Of a stretch of DNA of 11,576 nucleotides, positions 7,414 to 11,576 are shown piece after piece; the first letter of the stretch is position 1; every line of letters begins with the position of its first letter. The translations under genes and the position numbers were made by a program. Source of the DNA: a bacterium (GTDB taxonomy: Bacteria > Oederibacteriota > Muellerivitia > Muellerivitales > Muellerivitaceae); assembly GCA_025980505.1 (NCBI GenBank), contig JAICXI010000016.1, forward strand, positions 1-11,576, in the 5' to 3' direction. Under the pieces are notes generated by a model, which searched no databases, was not told where the DNA came from, and worked only from the letters and a program-made list of their open reading frames with translations.

Positions 7414-8643
7414 GTGAAACGTCTAATTCTTCTTGCGCTTTTCTTTTGCGGAGCCTGTATGGGGTGGCCGGACCATGCCTGGGCCCAAGCCACGGCGACC
7501 CCCTCCCCCACCCCGCCTGCCAATTGCTGCCAGTTGGCGCAGACCCTGACGGGGCAGCCCGGAAGCGGAGGAGCTTTCAATGGCACCGGCTCCGAAGCTA
7601 TCTACCAAAATACCCTGTATGTGGCGGACGAACTCAACAACAGGGTTCAGGAATTCCAACTGAGCGGCGGGGCGCCGGCGGTAATGTCGCCGATTGGTAT
7701 ATTGCCTGTGACTTTTAATGTCCCTTATGGTTTGGCAGTGGCGGGGCACTATCTTTACGTGGGAGATTTCGGGGACGACAGAATTATCAAGGTGGACCTG
7801 ACGAACAACACGGCGGTGACTTTGGCGACGACGGCAGGACAAATTCTGGGGATGGGGGTGGATCCAAATAGCGGGGAGGTTTATGCGAGTTTGTGGAACG
7901 TCGGGGTGCAGGTGTTCGCGAATGGAGGGACGCCGGAAACAATCCTGAGCAATGGGATGGGAGGAGCGCCCCGCGGCCTCTGGAAGTCCGGAAACACCCT
8001 GTGTGTGGCGGATTCGGGAAATGCCCAGGTCGTGGCCTTTGGCGAAGGGGTGGACGGGGTGTTTAGCGAGCCGGCGACGGTGGTCCCGGCCGTGAACGGC
8101 CCAAGCCAGATAGCGATGGACGGCAACCGCAATATTTACGTGGCGGCATCGGGTAGTAATCAAATTGACGAATATGATTCGAATTACAACAAGTTGAGGT
8201 CTTGCCCGGTGGGTTTCCCCACCGGAGGAGTGGCGGTGGACGCGGGCGGGAACTTGTACGTGGGCGATGCTTCGGGAAGCGCGGGAGAAGTGGTGGAGAT
8301 AGGCTCCTGTTTGTCCGATGTCCTGCCTACCCCGACGCCTTATTACCAGGGCACCGATCCCCCGGCCTCGGAGAATTGTTTCATCTATCCTTCGCCCGCC
8401 CGAGGGGACCAGGCCACCCTTTCTTACGACATGGCGGAAAGCGGGTCCGTGGACCTCAAAATCCTGAATGAAAACGGAGAGCTTGTCGCTGAAATCACCG
8501 ACTGGAAGCCAGCCGGGGTCCAGGTGACACCCTTCAGCCTTTCAAGGTTCGCACCGGGGGTTTATTTCTACCTTGTGACCCTGAATTACGATTCAGGCAG
8601 GACGGACAAAATCAAAGTCCATAAATTCATGGTCGTCCGATGA
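7414..8643 (+). CDS. Secreted NHL-type beta-propeller with C-terminal sorting-like domain (409 aa)
   Basis: The GTG start at 7414 gives a good signal peptide: MKR, a hydrophobic core, and likely cleavage after AWA (residue 24). The next Met (16) would destroy it. A Thr/Pro-rich stretch (26-36) leads to six propeller blades with NHL-like cores such as LYVADELNNRVQEF, LYVGDFGDDRIIKVD, LCVADSGNAQVVAF and LYVGDASGSAGEVVEI (about residues 62-297). After another Pro/Thr linker (305-318), residues 322-409 form a beta-sandwich beginning IYPSPARG, containing PGVYFYLV and ending KVHKFMVVR. This is the pattern of type IX secretion (type A) C-terminal signals and related FlgD-like Ig domains. Role inferred: a secreted or surface binding protein; no catalytic residues are recognised. 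Cys38-Cys39 open the mature region. It overlaps the PorV-like gene by four bases (ATGA), so translation is probably coupled. Confidence 0.85.
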   Translation: MKRLILLALFFCGACMGWPDHAWAQATATPSPTPPANCCQLAQTLTGQPGSGGAFNGTGSEAIYQNTLYVADELNNRVQEFQLSGGAPAVMSPIGILPVTFNVPYGLAVAGHYLYVGDFGDDRIIKVDLTNNTAVTLATTAGQILGMGVDPNSGEVYASLWNVGVQVFANGGTPETILSNGMGGAPRGLWKSGNTLCVADSGNAQVVAFGEGVDGVFSEPATVVPAVNGPSQIAMDGNRNIYVAASGSNQIDEYDSNYNKLRSCPVGFPTGGVAVDAGGNLYVGDASGSAGEVVEIGSCLSDVLPTPTPYYQGTDPPASENCFIYPSPARGDQATLSYDMAESGSVDLKILNENGELVAEITDWKPAGVQVTPFSLSRFAPGVYFYLVTLNYDSGRTDKIKVHKFMVVR

Positions 8644-10175
8644 GGCCCGTGGGCAAATCCGGTTGGACAACCAAAAGGTGGAAACGGCCCTTGGGTGTTT
8701 TCCTGGGGTCGGTGGCCCTTGGGGGGGTTCTTTTCGGATTCGCGGCCCGGGCAAGGGCTCAAACCTCCCAAACTTTCTTCTCGCCTTCCGGCCAAACCAA
8801 CTCGATCGATTATTCCAATTATTCCGCCAGGACGTTCGTCTTCGGGCCCGCTTTTACGGCCGTGGCGGGCGACGCCTCCGCCTTGTTTTCCAATCCTGCC
8901 GGCCTTGCTTCCTTGAATCGCGGCCAAATCGCCTTGCACAGCTTTTTAGGCTTGGGCGACACCCTACAGGAAACGGCGGTTGTCGGCTTGCCCATGAGCC
9001 TCGGCGGGATCGGGCTTGCCGGGAATTATTTGAATTACGGGACGTTCGAGGGCCGGGATGGTTCCGGGTCCCTTTTGCCCAGCTATGGCGCCGATCGGAT
9101 CGGATTCCAATGCGGCTGGGGGGCGGTTTTAACCGAAGGGTTCTCACTGGGATTGGCTCTTCATTATTCCCAGCAGGACCTTGTGGGTGGTTCCACTTCC
9201 TTTTTAACTCCCGATATCGGGGTTCTCGTGGAACCCTTGGGAGGCTTCAGGGTCGGCTTGGATTATCTTTCCCCGGGCTTGAGTTCCTCCGCCTTCCCCA
9301 TGATTTCGGTTTTGAGGGCCGGGGTTTCCTGGGATGTCCGGTTGGATCCCTCCGCGCGGATTTTGGCGGCCCTTGGCAATTCGCTTCAATCCGACGCCTT
9401 CGACGCGCTCCAATTGGGCGTGGAGTTATCCTACCGCTCGGCTTATTTTCTCCGCGTGGGGTACCGGATCCCTTTCAACGACAACGGCTTCTACGGTTTT
9501 TCGGATATCTCTTTCGGGACGGGGTTGGTTTTGGGCGGCCTTTCCTTGGACTACGCCTATTCACCTTCCGCGGAGTTGGGGGATTCCAACCGGTTCAGCT
9601 TGACGTTCCTGCTTGGAAAAGAGCCGGCGGCATCCTCCCCGGCTTCCAAGACGGCTTTGGCGGAGCGAAGGACCGGCGCCGCTTTGAATTCCTCTTCAAA
9701 AGGAGAGCCGAAGGTGTTTCCGGATAATCAAAGGCAATCCTCGACGGGGTCTTTGACGGGTTCCACATCCGTTCCGGAGGCTGCCGGGGCTGGAAGCTCC
9801 CCGGGGGCCCCCCCAGGGGCCGCCATAACGGTTTTCGCCCAGCCGCCCCGACTTTCAGGGGCCAACCCTCAAACTGAAACGGGGGATGAAGCCAGGAACA
9901 GCTTGACGCTCAAATTCGACATCCCGGCGGACTTCGCAGCCCAAGGCGACCAAATGGAGGCCCAAGGGCGGAATGGGGAAGCCCTCCGCTTATACCGGCA
10001 GGCTGTTCAGCAAGATCCCCAAAACGCATCCGCTTGGTGGGCTATGGGCAACATTTATTGCAAGTTCGGCCAAAAAGCTTATGCCATCCAGTGTTTCAAC
10101 CGGGTTTTGGAGCTAAGGCCGGATAATGGGGCATTGAGGGACTGGTTGGGGAAATATAAGGCTCAAAAGCCGTGA
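8640..10175 (+). CDS. PorV/UPF0164-like outer-membrane barrel fused to a C-terminal TPR region (511 aa)
   Basis: A signal peptide with a long basic n-region and cleavage likely after ARA (residue 40) precedes a beta-barrel of about 280 residues (45-325). GPAFTAVAGDASALFSNPAGLA (69-90, with the NPAG hallmark) is typical of PorV/PorQ and FadL-like barrels; alternating strands rich in Gly and aromatics follow. Residues 327-425 are a Ser/Pro/Gly-rich, probably disordered linker. Residues 432-505 hold two TPRs, including EALRLYRQAVQQDPQNASAWWAMG and AIQCFNRVLELRPDNG, presumably in the periplasm. In type IX secretion PorV escorts cargo by its C-terminal domain; here the upstream gene encodes just such a domain and overlaps by four bases. 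There is no Shine-Dalgarno before the ATG, which fits translational coupling. The TPR extension is unlike standard PorV. FadL-type uptake is an alternative role. Confidence 0.83.
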   Translation: MRPVGKSGWTTKRWKRPLGVFLGSVALGGVLFGFAARARAQTSQTFFSPSGQTNSIDYSNYSARTFVFGPAFTAVAGDASALFSNPAGLASLNRGQIALHSFLGLGDTLQETAVVGLPMSLGGIGLAGNYLNYGTFEGRDGSGSLLPSYGADRIGFQCGWGAVLTEGFSLGLALHYSQQDLVGGSTSFLTPDIGVLVEPLGGFRVGLDYLSPGLSSSAFPMISVLRAGVSWDVRLDPSARILAALGNSLQSDAFDALQLGVELSYRSAYFLRVGYRIPFNDNGFYGFSDISFGTGLVLGGLSLDYAYSPSAELGDSNRFSLTFLLGKEPAASSPASKTALAERRTGAALNSSSKGEPKVFPDNQRQSSTGSLTGSTSVPEAAGAGSSPGAPPGAAITVFAQPPRLSGANPQTETGDEARNSLTLKFDIPADFAAQGDQMEAQGRNGEALRLYRQAVQQDPQNASAWWAMGNIYCKFGQKAYAIQCFNRVLELRPDNGALRDWLGKYKAQKP

Positions 10176-10181
10176 AAAACG

Positions 10182-10214
10182 GTTGTCGACTGTCCCCGGC
10201 TAGCTTTCGGCAAC
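10182..10214 (+). repeat. Hairpin just after the PorV-like gene
   Basis: GTTGTCGA (10182-10189) can pair with TCGGCAAC (10207-10214) in RNA: eight pairs including one G-U, with a 17-base loop. It starts seven bases after the stop codon at 10175. No T tract follows, so it is a poor intrinsic terminator; it could protect the 3' end of the upstream message. Confidence 0.35.
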
Positions 10215-10231
10215 TAAGAAAGATTGGCTGA

Positions 10232-10261
10232 AAACCGGGATTGGGAATTGTCGCCCGGTTT
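10232..10261 (+). repeat. Perfect 8-bp inverted repeat ahead of the sigma factor gene
   Basis: AAACCGGG (10232-10239) and CCCGGTTT (10254-10261) are exact reverse complements around 14 bases. The 3' arm ends in three T only, so it resembles a weak terminator or attenuator. It lies about 40 bases before the ATG at 10302, but would be inside the coding sequence if translation began at the TTG at 10224. Its presence slightly favours the ATG. Confidence 0.45.
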
Positions 10262-10301
10262 AGATGGAATAACGCCGACCTTGCCGTCACTTATTCAAGA
10301 T

Positions 10302-10922
10302 ATGGAATTGACTTTGACTGAACCAATTGAAATCCCCCAAAGCAAAGTTTTGGATGACCGGGAATTGGTCAAAAGGCTCCTCGCCAAAGACGGGGAGGCG
10401 GAGAAGTATTTTTTCCGTACTTACCATGAAAAGCTCTATAAAACCTGCGCTTACATCCTGGGCTACCAGGACCCCGACGCCGAAGACGTGGCACAGGAGG
10501 CTTTCCTGGTGGCGCTCCGCAAACTGCCTGAATTCGAATTCCGCTCCGGCCTCAACCGCTGGCTTTACCGCATATGCGTGTTCCTTTGTTATGAGAAGAT
10601 CCGGAAGCGCAAGCGCCAGGTGGCCCACTTGGGGGAGGAACTGGAAAGCCTGTCAGGTCCCCTTGCGGCGGAACAGGAACGCCTCAAGGAAGAGGAGGAA
10701 GAAAAGAAACGGATCGTCCGCTTGGTAAGGGCCCAGAGGGACCTCATGGGCGACCCGTGCCAAGAACTTTTGAGGCTTTGGGACGAGGAGCAGCAAAGCT
10801 ACGCCCTCATCGCGGAAACACTCCGGATTCCCATCGGGACGGTCATGTCGCGCCTGGCCCGGTGCAAGGAAGCGCTGAAACAACTGGTCCTGCAGGCCTT
10901 GAAAGGGGGACCCCATGCCTGA
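10302..10922 (+). CDS. ECF-type sigma-70 family RNA polymerase sigma factor (206 aa)
   Basis: A sigma factor of the two-domain (ECF) kind. From Met 1 at 10302, region 2 spans about residues 19-106. It includes DAEDVAQEAFLVALRKL (core RNA polymerase contact) and WLYRICVFLCYEKIRKRKR (-10 recognition). A Glu-rich linker (EEEEEKK, 130-136) follows. Region 4 (about 150-198) holds the helix-turn-helix YALIAETLRIPIGTVMSRLARCKEAL, which reads the -35 element. No extra domain is present. Start choice: a TTG at 10224 in frame would add 26 residues. I prefer the ATG because region 2 then starts at a usual distance and a hairpin lies upstream; neither has a good ribosome binding site. It overlaps the next gene by eight bases, the usual layout of a sigma factor with its regulator, and follows the secretion genes on the same strand. 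Its regulon cannot be read. Confidence 0.88.
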   Translation: MELTLTEPIEIPQSKVLDDRELVKRLLAKDGEAEKYFFRTYHEKLYKTCAYILGYQDPDAEDVAQEAFLVALRKLPEFEFRSGLNRWLYRICVFLCYEKIRKRKRQVAHLGEELESLSGPLAAEQERLKEEEEEKKRIVRLVRAQRDLMGDPCQELLRLWDEEQQSYALIAETLRIPIGTVMSRLARCKEALKQLVLQALKGGPHA

Positions 10923-11576
10923 CCTGGTGGAGAAGTTCTTCAAGGAAGGCCTGACGGAAGCCGAGGAACAGTCCTTAAGTGAATCCCTTTGGGCGTCGGA
11001 AGACATGGCCGAGAAATTCGCCGGCCTTGCCCGGGAAGCTTATCAACGTTACGGCCTGCCGGAACCGCGCCTGCCAGGGTCTCCTCAAACGCCAATGTCT
11101 CCCCAAAACGGTCTTGGACCTTGGTTGGGCGTTTTTGTTGTAATAACGGGGTTGGCTGTGGCTTACTTTTGCGGCCGCCCTTACTGGGGTTATTTAAAAA
11201 AAATGGAAGTGGATTCCGGCGTCGCGGGGTGGCGCGACGGATCGGCGTCTCCCATGAAGCCGATGTTTCAAACTCTTTCCACTTCCGAACGAAAGGGGAA
11301 CGAGAATGCTTTGAAAGTTCAAAACCGGCCCAATGAAGTGAAACCGAAAAGTCCAACGACGGATCAAAGGCTGCGATCCGATTCGGCAACCTTGCCTGCG
11401 ATTTCTGCCCAAAGGGTGCCGGACGAGCCGGAACAACAGGGGAAACGAATCCTGGCTTCGCCGGTCTCGACGCCCATTAACCTGGATCAAAATCCTTCCA
11501 GCGATTATTCAAGCCTTTCCATCATTGTCCATCAGTCCAAACCGGGGCCTCTGTCGGTTCGGGTTTTGGACACGCG
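10915..11576 (+). CDS. Single-pass membrane protein, possible anti-sigma factor, partial (C-terminal end missing)
   Basis: The ATG at 10915 has a strong AAGGGGGA site four bases upstream. The frame stays open to the right edge (220 full codons), so the protein is truncated by the window. Residues 1-50 are a short acidic, helical cytoplasmic region (LVEKFFKEGLTEAEEQSL, then EDMAEKFAGLAREAY). A Pro-rich stretch precedes one membrane helix at about 67-86. Then comes a long polar, Pro/Ser/Gln-rich periplasmic stretch (95-200), and the last residues, SIIVHQSKPGPLSVRVLDT, look like the start of a beta-sandwich. The overlap with the sigma gene and the helix/membrane/periplasm layout suggest an anti-sigma factor. 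However, no zinc-finger motif (HxxxCxxC) of the usual ZAS type is present, so this is inference from position and topology. A membrane protein of the same secretion block is the alternative. Confidence 0.65.
   Translation, partial: MPDLVEKFFKEGLTEAEEQSLSESLWASEDMAEKFAGLAREAYQRYGLPEPRLPGSPQTPMSPQNGLGPWLGVFVVITGLAVAYFCGRPYWGYLKKMEVDSGVAGWRDGSASPMKPMFQTLSTSERKGNENALKVQNRPNEVKPKSPTTDQRLRSDSATLPAISAQRVPDEPEQQGKRILASPVSTPINLDQNPSSDYSSLSIIVHQSKPGPLSVRVLDT

Noticed and set aside
7414..7461. Lipoprotein signal in the propeller protein (Cys12 or Cys15)
   Set aside because: No Leu/Ile/Val at -3 with a small residue at -1 before either Cys, while AWA at residues 22-24 is a good signal peptidase I site.
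8663..9727. 354-codon open frame on the plus strand within the PorV-like gene
   Set aside because: Shifted frame of a well-supported gene; Arg/Phe/Gly-rich translation without family features.

Overview
The window looks like chromosome from a Gram-negative bacterium, most likely an uncultivated lineage. The evidence is an outer-membrane beta-barrel of the PorV/UPF0164 type, a secreted protein with a type IX-like C-terminal sorting domain, Thr/Pro-rich linkers after the signal peptide, and fairly G+C-rich coding sequence with A+T-rich intergenic spacers. Such combinations are known in the Bacteroidota/Fibrobacterota group, Elusimicrobiota and several candidate phyla; the sequence alone does not fix the phylum. 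I see no tRNA, rRNA, CRISPR array, insertion sequence or phage gene.

Layout: two divergent blocks meet at a 353-base spacer (7061-7413). The left block (minus strand, 1-7060) holds three large polytopic membrane proteins in tandem, all of GT-C glycosyltransferase type: a truncated one at the left edge (1-1311), an 820-residue one (1590-4052) and a 912-residue one (4322-7060). The first two are clear paralogs; the third is more distant. The two complete ones end in extracytoplasmic PA14-like beta domains. They are separated by spacers of about 270-280 bases, so each may have its own promoter. The middle gene ends at a probable intrinsic terminator.

The right block (plus strand, 7414-11576) holds a secreted NHL-type beta-propeller with a C-terminal sorting-like domain. 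It overlaps by four bases a PorV-like outer-membrane barrel that carries a Pro/Ser/Gly-rich linker and C-terminal TPRs. Next come an ECF-type sigma-70 factor and, overlapping it by eight bases, a single-pass membrane protein that may be its anti-sigma partner and runs off the right edge.

How they may work together (inference): the propeller and PorV-like barrel look like a cargo and shuttle pair of a type IX-like secretion route. The sigma factor and membrane protein could sense envelope state. The three GT-C enzymes would transfer sugars from lipid-linked donors on the outer face of the inner membrane, to glycan, lipid or protein. The two most noteworthy points are the cargo/PorV pair with the TPR fusion, and the tandem GT-C enzymes with PA14-like tails. 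The spacers also hold several well-formed inverted repeats close to gene starts.
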